From an uncultured Oscillospiraceae bacterium (GTDB taxonomy: Bacteria; Bacillota; Clostridia; Oscillospirales; Acutalibacteraceae), in NCBI GenBank assembly GCA_902478605.1, contig CABSLQ010000050.1, positions 1 to 21,610 of the forward strand: a stretch of DNA of 21,610 bases, read 5' to 3'. A program made the translations under genes and the position numbers. The notes below the pieces were generated by a model. That model saw only the letters and a program-made list of their open reading frames with translations, searched no databases and had not been told where the DNA came from. Shown here piece after piece: positions 14,565-21,319 of the stretch. Position 1 is the first letter of the stretch, and the number at the start of each line of letters is the position of its first letter.

Positions 14565-16478
14565 TTACAGCCTCTCCTGTGTCTGTATGCGGTCTTCGCA
14601 GTCGTCTAGCTCAATGGGGTGGCCCGCGTCGGCGTCGCCCATCAGACGTTCCATCGCGTACCGGGTACGCAGCTGCAGCGATTGTACCGCCGCATGGTGG
14701 GAAAGCGCCGGATGGGGATATACCGGCTCCCCGATGCGCAGCGTCAGATCCGGTTTGCTCCGGAACAAGGCGCGCAGGCCGGTGGGACGGCGATAGACCA
14801 CGGCCATCGGCACAACGGGACAGCCCGTGCGCGCGGCGGTGAGGAAAGCGCCGTTATGAAACGGCCGCAGCTTTTCGTGATACCGCACAAGCAGCCCTTC
14901 CGGATAGTAATGGACCCAGTCTCCCTGCCGCACCGTCTCCTCCAGCTGCCGCTGAAAACGGACCATCTGCTGGGGCGATGGGGGAAGGGGCAGCCCGCCG
15001 CACAGCCGGACCAGCCAGCCCGTGAAGGGCAGCTCCAGATTGCGGCGCAGGCTGACAAAGTACAGCCGGTGGGGGAAGGTGGCCACTTTGGTCATGGTGC
15101 AGTCCATGGGGTGCACATGGTTGAGCACCGTCACGGCCCCGCCGCGGATACCCCGCAGGTTATGCCGTCCTTCCACCCGCAGGCCGAAAAACAGACCGTT
15201 AATGAAGAGCAGCAGCGGTGTGAGAAAATTCGTCACGGCCCCGAACAGGCTTTTGGTCAGGGGGGAGGCGTGACAGAACCGCTCGTTGACTTTATCCGGA
15301 TCCGGATGGGTCAGCCGGCGCAGACGGCTCTGCTGCGGCTGCTTATAGCCGTACCGGCGCGTATCGGCAATGGCCTGGCGGTACATGTCTTCGGCGCGGG
15401 CGACGCAGGCGTCCACCCGCATCGTATCGCCCAGCGCGGCATAAGCCGCCCGCATGCTTTCCCGCTGCTCCGGATGATCGATCCAGTCGTCGATCTTCTG
15501 CGCGAGCGCATCGGGATTGCCCGCTTCAAAGAGGCTGCGCTCGTCGAGGGCGAACTGGGGCGTGGCGGAAAGCGGCGCGTCGGCGATGACCGGTACCAAT
15601 CCGCAGGCGATGGCCTCCATACACGAAATGCCCTCGATTTCCGCGTCCGACGCATGCACGTACAAATCACAGCTGTTGAGAAGATGCAGCAGTTCCTCCT
15701 GCTCAAAGAAACGGATGATCGGTGGATTGGGCAGGGACGCGCCCAGTCGGCGGTACTCCTTTTCCTTGGGCCCCTTACCGGCCAGAACCAGCTGAATGCG
15801 ATCGCGGTAACGGCTGCGCTTCACCGCTTCGATGATAAGATCCTGGCGCTTTTCTCCCGACAGGCGCCCCACCATCACCACGGCGAATTTGCCTTCCAGC
15901 TCGGGCAGCCGCGGCATCGTGAGCGGACGGAACATGGGATCCACCCCATTGGATATGACACACAGCTGGGCGTCATATCCATGCTCGCGCAGCTGACCGG
16001 CGATAAATTCGCTCGGGCAGTGGATATACCGGAACCGGTTATAGAACCGCCGGTAGCACCAGCTGTAAAGAAAATCGTTCATCCGCTTGCTTTTTCCCAT
16101 GCCGATGCTGTAGGTGACGTTTTCCGGCTGCACATGAAAGGCGGCCACGGTGGGAATGCGCATCTGCCGCGCGATTTCCTCCCCGCGCCGGCAGAAACGG
16201 AAGGGAAGATAAAAATGCACCACGTCGGCGTCACGGAACGCCTGATAATAGGCCTCTTCGTCCGGCTTGGCGAACCGGAAGCCCTGCTTTTCTATGAGCG
16301 TCTGGAACACCGGGATCTTATGCACCGGCGCACAGATTTTATGCGGCGTAGGCTCGCCCCCCGCCAGAATGGTTACCTGGTGCCCGCGGCTGCGAAGCTG
16401 CTGCGCGTAGCGGCGGGCGGTGACGGTGGTGCCATTGTTGCTGTTATCGTATTGATCGATGACCAGGACGATGTTCAT
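14565..16478 (-). CDS. Fusion of GT4 glycosyltransferase and PlsC-type acyltransferase
   Basis: A 637-residue two-domain protein. Residues 1-375 form a GT-B family 4 glycosyltransferase: MNIVLVIDQYDNSNNGT at the N-terminus, VISNGVD (174-180), VGRLSGEKRQDL (203-214) with the donor-binding Arg205 and Lys210, and the E-x7-E motif Glu280/Glu288 in EIEGISCMEAIACG. Residues about 405-615 form a PlsC/LPLAT acyltransferase: a hydrophobic entry helix near 415-432, the catalytic H-x4-D motif NHVHPMD (His454, Asp459), and YYPEG (524-528). The N-terminal part resembles diacylglycerol glucosyltransferases, so a glycolipid that is glycosylated and acylated by one polypeptide is plausible but inferred. The ribosome binding site is spaced somewhat far. 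It sits in a MarR-controlled operon with two membrane proteins. Confidence 0.88.
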   Translation of the reverse strand: MNIVLVIDQYDNSNNGTTVTARRYAQQLRSRGHQVTILAGGEPTPHKICAPVHKIPVFQTLIEKQGFRFAKPDEEAYYQAFRDADVVHFYLPFRFCRRGEEIARQMRIPTVAAFHVQPENVTYSIGMGKSKRMNDFLYSWCYRRFYNRFRYIHCPSEFIAGQLREHGYDAQLCVISNGVDPMFRPLTMPRLPELEGKFAVVMVGRLSGEKRQDLIIEAVKRSRYRDRIQLVLAGKGPKEKEYRRLGASLPNPPIIRFFEQEELLHLLNSCDLYVHASDAEIEGISCMEAIACGLVPVIADAPLSATPQFALDERSLFEAGNPDALAQKIDDWIDHPEQRESMRAAYAALGDTMRVDACVARAEDMYRQAIADTRRYGYKQPQQSRLRRLTHPDPDKVNERFCHASPLTKSLFGAVTNFLTPLLLFINGLFFGLRVEGRHNLRGIRGGAVTVLNHVHPMDCTMTKVATFPHRLYFVSLRRNLELPFTGWLVRLCGGLPLPPSPQQMVRFQRQLEETVRQGDWVHYYPEGLLVRYHEKLRPFHNGAFLTAARTGCPVVPMAVVYRRPTGLRALFRSKPDLTLRIGEPVYPHPALSHHAAVQSLQLRTRYAMERLMGDADAGHPIELDDCEDRIQTQERL

Positions 16479-16508
16479 AGCGGCATGTCCTCTCTCCTCA
16501 TGATGGGG

Positions 16509-16973
16509 TTATCCGGCGGTCTCCAGCTTGCCGAGCAGACGCCGGATGGTGGAAACACAGGACAGAAAATCCTGCTTTTCTTCGGGGGTGTACACATCCA
16601 TGTCGGGCGCCAGGCGGCTGGCCTGCGCATCGAGCAGGGCATCCACGGCGCGTTCCCCCTCCGGCGTGATGATCACATGCACCTGCCGGCGGTTGAGATT
16701 ATCGTGCATGCGGCGCACAAGGCCGCGCGTTTCCAGCGGATTGATGAGCTTGGTCAGCTGCTGCTTGGAGATCCCAAGCTCATTTGCCAGACAGGACATG
16801 GTCGGCGGCCGTTCCCCATGCACCTGCAGCATGAACAGCACGTCAAAGGCACGGGAGCCGGAACGCACGTCATCCTGATGGCGGCCGTAAGTGCGCTTGG
16901 CCGTCAGAAACAGGCGCGATAGAAAACGGACGTATTCGCTGGCCATATATAGATTATCCTTGCCCTTTTCCAT
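16509..16973 (-). CDS. MarR family transcriptional regulator
   Basis: A 154-residue winged-helix regulator, normal MarR length. Seen: the helix-turn-helix TMSCLANELGISKQQLTKLINPLETRGLVRR (58-88), the wing DNLNRRQVHVIITPEG (91-106; usual D-x-R-D-R-R changed to DNLNRR), and a helical C-terminal dimerisation region. MarR proteins sense phenolic, lipid or oxidant ligands and usually repress adjacent genes. The ATG at 16973 has AGGGG 7 nt upstream; in-frame codons further up lie in the promoter and are rejected. It is the first gene of a minus-strand operon (30-nt gap to the fusion gene), so it probably controls itself and that operon. Confidence 0.92.
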   Translation of the reverse strand: MEKGKDNLYMASEYVRFLSRLFLTAKRTYGRHQDDVRSGSRAFDVLFMLQVHGERPPTMSCLANELGISKQQLTKLINPLETRGLVRRMHDNLNRRQVHVIITPEGERAVDALLDAQASRLAPDMDVYTPEEKQDFLSCVSTIRRLLGKLETAG

Positions 16974-16995
16974 TGCCTTACCCCTTTCCGTCATG

Positions 16996-17024
16996 AGTAT
17001 AAAGGAAAGAAAAATACTTGTCAA
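16996..17024 (-). promoter_or_regulatory. SigA promoter of the MarR-led operon
   Basis: On the minus strand: TTGACA (17019-17024), a 17-bp spacer and TATACT (16996-17001). The flanking sequence is AT-rich. A MarR operator is expected here but no clean inverted repeat is certain. Confidence 0.88.
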
Positions 17025-17076
17025 ATGTTTACTATGAAGTTTTGTTTAAGATTAGACGGATAAAAGCATAATTTTC

Positions 17077-17108
17077 AAAAAAACGCCGGCAGGTGTGAAC
17101 TGCCGGCG
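17077..17108 (-). terminator. Intrinsic terminator after polA
   Basis: A 9-bp stem CGCCGGCAG (17084-17092) / CTGCCGGCG (17100-17108), followed on the minus strand by TTTTTTTG (complement of 17076-17083). It lies 16 nt after the polA stop. Confidence 0.88.
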
Positions 17109-17124
17109 CATATAAAAAGCGGGG

Positions 17125-19713
17125 TTATCCTTTGGCGTCGTACCAGGTTTTGCCGGTGTGGACATCCACGGCCAGCCGGACCGAAAGGTGAGCGGCGGCC
17201 TCCATTTCTTCCTTGAGGATGGCGGCGGCGCGCTGCGCTTCCTCCTCCGGCGCTTCCACAATCAGCTCGTCGTGCACCTGCAGGATCAGGCGGGCGCGCA
17301 TGCCCTCCGCCTTCAGACGGTTATACACCCGGATCATGGCGTATTTGATGATATCCGCCGCGGTGCCCTGTATCGGCATGTTACGGGCAACTCGTTCCCC
17401 AAACGAACGGGTCATGCCGTTGGAGGCCTTCAGCTCGGGCAGCGGACGGCGGCGGTGAAAGAGCGTTTCGGCATAGCCGGCGGCCTTTGCCGTTTCAATC
17501 AGCCTGTCCATAAAACCCGCCACCGCGTTGTAGTGCCGCAGATATTCGTCAATATACGCTTTCGCCTCGGCGTAGGTGACGCCGATATCCTGCGACAAGG
17601 AGTGGGCGCCGATGCCGTATACGATGCCGAAGTTGACCGCCTTGGCCCGTGAGCGCATGAGGGGCGTGACCAGCTCCTCCGGTACGCCGAACACCTGAGA
17701 GGCCGTGATGCGGTGGATATCCGCGTCGGAGTTGAACGCTTCGATCATGGTGGAATCCCCTGCCATATGGGCGAGCACGCGCAGCTCGATTTGCGAATAG
17801 TCGGCGTCGCACAGCACCCAGCCCGCGGGCGCCCGGAAGAAGCGGCGCATTTCGCGGCCCAGCTCCTGCCGGACCGGGATATTCTGCAGATTCGGTTCGG
17901 TGGAGGAAATGCGGCCCGTGCGGGTTTCGGTCTGGTTAAAAGACGAGTGAATGCGCCCGTCGGGGGCGATCACCTTGAGCAGACCGTCGCAGTAGGTGGA
18001 TTTGAGCTTGGCCAGCATACGGTATTCCAGCAGCATGGAAACGGCCGGATGAGCGTTGCGCAGGCCTTCAAGCACCTCCGCGCTGGTGGAATAGCCCGAT
18101 TTGGTCTTTTTCTTGGCGGGCAGGCCAAGATCTTCGAACAGGGCCTTGGCCAGCTGCTTGGGGGAATTGAGGTTAAAGGCATAGCCCACCGCGTCGTAAA
18201 TCTGTTGCTGGATATCGTCGATGCGGGCCTGCAGCGTGTCGCCGAACGCCGCGATGCCCGGACCATCCACAGCCACACCAGCGTTTTCCATCGCCGCGAG
18301 CACTTCGGCAAGCGGGATTTCCATGTCGTGCAGCAGCGCGGCCTGGTCCTGTTCCGCGATGTCTTTTTCCAGCCGCTCCGCCACACGGGACAGCAGGCGG
18401 ATGGGTTCTTCCGCTTCGCCCGCGGCCAGATCCACGGCGTATTCCTGCGCCAGCCGGGGCAGCTCATAGCTGGAGGCGAGCGGGTTAAGCAGATAGGCGG
18501 CGAGCATGGTGTCCAAGGCTATGCCCGCCGGCCGGCGTCCCCGGCGCAGCAGGGCGGCACACAGCGGCTTGCTGTCGTGGGTGCGTTTGGCCACGTTTGG
18601 ATTATCCAGCTCGTCGAGCAGCTCGTCAAAGCCAGGCGCATCGGCCGGTATACAGGCAACCCGATCTTCCCAGGCGGCATACAGGCCGGTGAGGCTGCCA
18701 TCTTCCAGGCGGGCGAGGCAATCCATGCGAGAGGTATCCCGTACCGCCCGGAGGAGATCCGGAAGGGCTTCTGCCCCTTCCGTGGGAGAAACGGGGTGGG
18801 AGGACGCCCCCTCCTCCGCGCTGTCGAGGGCCGGCATGGGGAGCGGCTCGTTCAGGCCGAAGCGTTCGATAAGCTTGAACAGCTCGAGGGAAGCGAGCAG
18901 ACGGGCGAGCGGTTCCCGCTGGACAGGCCGCACTACATAAGCGTCCATCGCGGTGTCGATGGGCGCGGTGCGGCAGATTGTACCGAGCTCGCGGCTCATG
19001 AACGCGTTTTCACGGCCGGCTGCGAGTTTTTGCCGCAGGCTGTCCCGGATGGCGAGCGTGTCCAAATCGCGATAGATAGTGTCGAGACTGCCATAGGTAT
19101 GCAGCAGGTCGAGTGCCGTCTTTTCCCCGACACCCGGCACACCGGGAATATTATCGCTCGTATCACCCATGAGAGCCTTGAGATCGATGAGCTGTGCCGG
19201 TGTGAGCCCGTATTTTTCCTGGATGGCGGCGATGTCGTAGGCCACCGTTTCGGGCCGTCCCATTTTGGTCGCGGCCAGCAGCACGGTGACCTTTGGGTCC
19301 ACCAGCTGCAGCGCGTCGCGATCGCCGGTGGCGAGAAAGCAGTCGCCTTCCCGGGCGGCCGCGGCTGCGAGCGTACCGAGAATATCGTCCGCCTCATAGC
19401 CCTCCTGCTGCACGAGGGTAATGCCCAGCAGGGTGAGCATCTGCTTAAGCAGCGGCAGCTGCTGCGCCAGTTCTTCCGGCATGCCCTTTCGTCCCGCTTT
19501 ATAGGCGGCGTACTGCTTATGCCGAAAGGTGGGAGCGGGCAGATCAAATGCAACCGCGAGATGATCCGGCTCGACCATATCCTGCAGCTTTTGCAGAATA
19601 TTCATGAAGCCGACCAGGGCATTGGTGTACTGACCGTCCCGTGTGGATAACAATTTGATACCGTAAAACGCGCGGTTGACAATGCTGTTCCCGTCCAGAA
19701 CGAGCAAGCGCAT
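17125..19713 (-). CDS. polA: DNA polymerase I
   Basis: Removes RNA primers and fills gaps in replication and repair. It has 862 residues. The N-terminal 5' nuclease domain (1-290) shows LDGNSIVNRAFYG (Asp7), YEADDILGTLA (106-116), GDRDALQLVD (130-139) and DNIPGVPGVGEKTALDLL (187-204). The middle domain (about 310-450) lacks the D-x-E exonuclease motif and the other carboxylates of a proofreading domain, as in Bst polymerase. The polymerase domain (about 460-862) has motif A DADYSQIELRVLAHMAGD (Asp638), motif B RSRAKAVNFGIVYG (687-700) and motif C VHDELIVE (Asp815). The ATG at 19713 has AAAGGAGG 8 nt upstream. It is monocistronic, with its own promoter and terminator. Confidence 0.96.
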   Translation of the reverse strand: MRLLVLDGNSIVNRAFYGIKLLSTRDGQYTNALVGFMNILQKLQDMVEPDHLAVAFDLPAPTFRHKQYAAYKAGRKGMPEELAQQLPLLKQMLTLLGITLVQQEGYEADDILGTLAAAAAREGDCFLATGDRDALQLVDPKVTVLLAATKMGRPETVAYDIAAIQEKYGLTPAQLIDLKALMGDTSDNIPGVPGVGEKTALDLLHTYGSLDTIYRDLDTLAIRDSLRQKLAAGRENAFMSRELGTICRTAPIDTAMDAYVVRPVQREPLARLLASLELFKLIERFGLNEPLPMPALDSAEEGASSHPVSPTEGAEALPDLLRAVRDTSRMDCLARLEDGSLTGLYAAWEDRVACIPADAPGFDELLDELDNPNVAKRTHDSKPLCAALLRRGRRPAGIALDTMLAAYLLNPLASSYELPRLAQEYAVDLAAGEAEEPIRLLSRVAERLEKDIAEQDQAALLHDMEIPLAEVLAAMENAGVAVDGPGIAAFGDTLQARIDDIQQQIYDAVGYAFNLNSPKQLAKALFEDLGLPAKKKTKSGYSTSAEVLEGLRNAHPAVSMLLEYRMLAKLKSTYCDGLLKVIAPDGRIHSSFNQTETRTGRISSTEPNLQNIPVRQELGREMRRFFRAPAGWVLCDADYSQIELRVLAHMAGDSTMIEAFNSDADIHRITASQVFGVPEELVTPLMRSRAKAVNFGIVYGIGAHSLSQDIGVTYAEAKAYIDEYLRHYNAVAGFMDRLIETAKAAGYAETLFHRRRPLPELKASNGMTRSFGERVARNMPIQGTAADIIKYAMIRVYNRLKAEGMRARLILQVHDELIVEAPEEEAQRAAAILKEEMEAAAHLSVRLAVDVHTGKTWYDAKG

Positions 19714-19761
19714 AAAAACGCCTCCTTTGGGTTGGCAGGCTCAAAGCCCGCCTGCTTGACT

Positions 19762-19790
19762 AGTATACCACGCCGTCAAAGAGATTGAAA
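19762..19790 (-). promoter_or_regulatory. Extended -10 promoter for polA
   Basis: On the minus strand: TATACT (19762-19767) preceded by TGG (extended -10), with a weak -35 TTTCAA (19785-19790) at 17-bp spacing. The transcript would contain a GCAGGC/GCCTGC hairpin (19735-19755) just before the ribosome binding site. Confidence 0.65.
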
Positions 19791-19803
19791 GACGCCAGGC
19801 GTC
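19791..19803. repeat. Palindrome upstream of the polA promoter
   Basis: GACGCCAGGCGTC is a perfect inverted repeat around a central A, abutting the polA -35 box. It could be an operator for an unknown regulator or a short hairpin. A second short hairpin, AAAAAAGC/GCTTTTTT (19811-19830), follows it and may be a weak insulator between the divergent polA and tRNA promoters. Confidence 0.45.
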
Positions 19804-19843
19804 AATTGATAAAAAAGCGGCGGCTTTTTTCTGCAAAAAGCAG

Positions 19844-19872
19844 TTGACACGGCTTTACGCAGATGCTATAAT
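19844..19872 (+). promoter_or_regulatory. Consensus SigA promoter of tRNA-Leu
   Basis: A perfect TTGACA (19844-19849), a 17-bp spacer and a perfect TATAAT (19867-19872), typical of stable RNA genes. It starts 34 nt before the mature tRNA. Confidence 0.93.
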
Positions 19873-19905
19873 ATACCTCGCGTCCGGCAACAGTCGGAAG
19901 CATAT

Positions 19906-19989
19906 GCGGTCGTGCTGGAACTGGCAGACAGGCACGTTTGAGGTGCGTGTGTCTTTGACGTACGGGTTCAAGTCCCGTCGACCGCACCA
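19906..19989 (+). tRNA. tRNA-Leu (GAG), CCA encoded
   Basis: An 84-nt class II tRNA. The acceptor stem GCGGTCG (19906-19912) pairs with CGACCGC (19979-19985), followed by discriminator A and an encoded CCA (19987-19989). The anticodon stem CACGT/GCGTG encloses the loop TTGAGGT, with anticodon GAG at 19940-19942. The long variable arm (about GTCTTTGAC) and the T arm ACGGG-TTCAAGT-CCCGT are clear. It reads CUU/CUC leucine codons. Confidence 0.95.
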
Positions 19990-19996
19990 CGAAAAG

Positions 19997-20035
19997 ACCC
20001 GAAAAAGTGGCTTGAATGCTAGCTTTTTCGGGTTT
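19997..20035 (+). terminator. Terminator after tRNA-Leu
   Basis: An 11-bp stem ACCCGAAAAAG (19997-20007) / CTTTTTCGGGT (20023-20033) with a 15-nt loop that can pair a little further, followed by TTGTTCTTTTG. It starts 8 nt after the CCA end. Confidence 0.8.
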
Positions 20036-20054
20036 GTTCTTTTGCTGGGTTCGC

Positions 20055-20091
20055 GTTTTGGTCGTTATTTGGTCGTTATTGTCACCAAAAC
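20055..20091. repeat. Tandem 11-bp repeat inside an inverted repeat, downstream of tRNA-Leu
   Basis: Two adjacent copies of TTGGTCGTTAT (20058-20068 and 20069-20079) sit inside an inverted repeat GTTTTGGT (20055-20062) / ACCAAAAC (20084-20091). Position and shape suggest recombinase arm sites or the scar of an integrated element, but no integrase gene is in the window. The stretch 20036-20349 holds otherwise only the hairpin, relic and promoter listed below. Confidence 0.4.
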
Positions 20092-20114
20092 ATGCTCAAA
20101 GGTACGAAAAGAAA

Positions 20115-20150
20115 CGAGCGGGCGCATGGTGTTCCATGTTGGCCCGCTCG
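20115..20150 (+). terminator. Strong hairpin, possible terminator
   Basis: An outer stem CGAGCGGGC (20115-20123) / GCCCGCTCG (20142-20150) and an inner stem CATGG/CCATG (20125-20129 with 20134-20138). It is followed by CCGCTTTTATTG, a weak T-tract, so termination is likely but not certain. No plus-strand gene lies between it and the tRNA terminator. Confidence 0.5.
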
Positions 20151-20170
20151 CCGCTTTTATTGTTCGTTGC

Positions 20171-20284
20171 TCACGTCTCTGCTGGTTTTAACAAACTCTT
20201 CGCGAAGTGGTAAATCAGGTTCATGCTCTGCTCGTCGGCCGTGCTCAGCAGCCGGATACACGTAATCGCGTGAACAATATTGTG
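20171..20284 (-). pseudogene. Possible 3' relic of a small regulator gene
   Basis: A minus-strand frame of about 37 codons after a stop at 20285-20287 ends with a TGA at 20171-20173. It reads IRLLSTADEQSMNLIYHFAKSLLK near its end, an amphipathic helix of the sort seen at the C-terminus of small XRE-type regulators (pattern: leucine-rich, aspartate, then L-IY-F-L). There is no start codon with a ribosome binding site, and the rest of the gene is missing. The resemblance is by eye, so this may be chance. Confidence 0.3.
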
Positions 20285-20296
20285 CTATGTATTCAC

Positions 20297-20325
20297 TTGA
20301 AATCGTGTATGTTATATGGTATATT
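20297..20325 (+). promoter_or_regulatory. Promoter of the HTH-DUF4258-zinc finger operon
   Basis: TTGAAA (20297-20302), a 17-bp spacer and TATATT (20320-20325), in a locally AT-rich stretch 25 nt before the first start codon. The repeated GTATGTTATATGGTATATTG pattern could hold an operator for the HTH protein. Confidence 0.68.
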
Positions 20326-20349
20326 GTTATCGTAGAAAGGCGGTGCAAT

Positions 20350-20565
20350 ATGCCAATAAAGTATGATAAGCTGATTAATCTTCTGAAGGAAAAAGGCTAC
20401 ACAACGTATAAAATCCGTCAAGAGAACCTTATGAGCCAATCGGCTTGGCAGAAGATACGCACAGGGACGGGAGACATTGACACTCGTACAATTGAAAAGC
20501 TCTGCCGCCTGCTCAACTGCCAGCCTGGGGACATAATGGAGTACGTGGAGGAGCAGGAGGCATGA
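20350..20565 (+). CDS. Small XRE-family helix-turn-helix protein
   Basis: A 71-residue single-domain Cro/CI-type DNA-binding protein (HTH_26-like). The helices are KLINLLKEKGYTTYKIRQE (7-25), SQSAWQKIRTGTG (29-41) and TRTIEKLCRLLNCQPGDIMEYV (45-66); the closing N-C-x-P-G-D-I-x-E is characteristic. The ATG at 20350 has AAAGGCGG 7 nt upstream. Its TGA overlaps the ATG of the next gene (ATGA), so the two are translationally coupled. The likely role is autoregulator of this three-gene operon. Base composition is lower in GC than the genes before the tRNA, consistent with transfer. Confidence 0.88.
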   Translation: MPIKYDKLINLLKEKGYTTYKIRQENLMSQSAWQKIRTGTGDIDTRTIEKLCRLLNCQPGDIMEYVEEQEA

Positions 20566-20888
20566 ATGAGATAATCATTGACGAACTGCGCATACTATGT
20601 CAAAATAGAGCTATACGCTGGACGACACATGTTCTGGAACGGCTGCAGGAGAGGGATATACAACCAAGAGACGTAAAAGCCGCGATCATGTCCGGCGAGG
20701 TTATTGAACAATATCCTACAGATTATCCTTACCCCAGCTGTTTGGTACTCGGTGCGGCGGTCAGCGGCCGATGGCTTCATGTGGTCTGCGGGATCGGCGA
20801 TAACCGCATATTCATCATTACCGCCTATTATCCGGATCCAAAGAGATGGCAATCCGATTTCAAGACCAGAAAGGGGAGCACACAATGA
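20562..20888 (+). CDS. DUF4258 protein, candidate toxin
   Basis: A 108-residue protein with a DUF4258 pattern: RWTTHVLERLQERDIQPRDVKAAIMSGEVIEQYPTDYPYPSCLVLG, then WLHVVCGIGDNRIFIITAYYPDPKRW. The H-x-x-x-R-x-x-x-R first helix and the final aromatic TAYxPD-xxW are the recurrent features. Such proteins have a small RelE/BrnT-like fold and often stand beside an antitoxin-like partner, but ribonuclease activity has not been shown for this one. The start overlaps the HTH stop (ATGA, 20562-20565), with GGAGGAG 8 nt upstream. Its stop overlaps the next start the same way. Confidence 0.82.
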   Translation: MNEIIIDELRILCQNRAIRWTTHVLERLQERDIQPRDVKAAIMSGEVIEQYPTDYPYPSCLVLGAAVSGRWLHVVCGIGDNRIFIITAYYPDPKRWQSDFKTRKGSTQ

Positions 20889-21115
20889 ACTGTTTTATGT
20901 GTAAAGGCGAACTTGTTCAAGCGACGACTGACCATGTTGTGAAGCTGGATAACTGTATTATTATTGTGAAGCATGTTCCTTGTGAGAAGTGTGCCCAATG
21001 CGGAGAGGCATACTATAGCGACGAGGTGGCTGAACAGTTGGAAACCATCGTGGACAAAGTGAAAGCGGCTTCCACGGAAGTCGCCATTGTCAACTACCCT
21101 GATCGCGTTGCATAA
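20885..21115 (+). CDS. YgiT-type zinc finger protein, candidate antitoxin
   Basis: A 76-residue protein with two zinc-binding knuckles: C3-x2-C6 (MNCFMCKG) and C36-x2-C39 (CEKCAQCGEAYY). This is the N-terminal zinc domain found in the MqsA/YgiT antitoxins. The C-terminal HTH half of full MqsA is absent; residues 44-76 instead form SDEVAEQLETIVDKVKAA and a short tail. The ATG at 20885 overlaps the DUF4258 stop (ATGA, 20885-20888). The DNA-binding function may be supplied by the separate HTH protein two genes upstream. It is the last gene of the operon, followed by a terminator. Confidence 0.85.
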   Translation: MNCFMCKGELVQATTDHVVKLDNCIIIVKHVPCEKCAQCGEAYYSDEVAEQLETIVDKVKAASTEVAIVNYPDRVA

Positions 21116-21132
21116 ATTCACACAACATAGAG

Positions 21133-21163
21133 AGCCGCTGCCTTGCGGGGCGGCGGCTTTTGT
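21133..21163 (+). terminator. Terminator after the zinc finger gene
   Basis: A 10-bp stem AGCCGCTGCC (21133-21142) / GGCGGCGGCT (21149-21158) with one G-U pair, loop TTGCGG, followed by TTTTGTGTG. It lies 17 nt after the stop codon. Confidence 0.8.
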
Positions 21164-21270
21164 GTGTCGAGCGGGACAACGGGAAAGAGTAGGTGCGTGA
21201 ACAAACCACACACCGCGTTGCTGAAAGTGGCGGTAATCCTTCGCAAATATTGGTGGCGTAAAATAGCCTC

Positions 21271-21299
21271 TTGCAAACGAGCGGGGGACATGGTATGCT
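21271..21299 (+). promoter_or_regulatory. Promoter for the coiled-coil gene
   Basis: TTGCAA (21271-21276), a 17-bp spacer and TATGCT (21294-21299), preceded by a TG extension. The start codon follows 20 nt later. Nothing else is recognised between 21164 and 21270. Confidence 0.65.
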
Positions 21300-21319
21300 G
21301 AGAGGGCGAGGTGAACAAG

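Noticed and set aside
14619..16922. Plus-strand 767-residue open frame
   Set aside because: A shadow of the glycosyltransferase-acyltransferase and marR genes on the minus strand. It is His/Gln/Arg-rich with no domain, and long antisense frames are usual in GC-rich DNA.
17713..19650. Plus-strand 645-residue open frame
   Set aside because: Antisense to polA, with no motif and composition typical of antisense reading of a GC-rich gene.
19802..19990. Minus-strand 62-residue frame containing RSTGLEPV
   Set aside because: This is the familiar false protein made by translating the complement of a tRNA gene.
20055..20091. CRISPR array
   Set aside because: Only two 11-bp copies, directly adjacent and with no spacer between them, and no cas genes in the window.
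20157..20348. Minus-strand 63-residue frame
   Set aside because: It overlaps the HTH operon promoter, lacks a ribosome binding site and shows no domain. The relic described at 20171-20284 is in a different frame.
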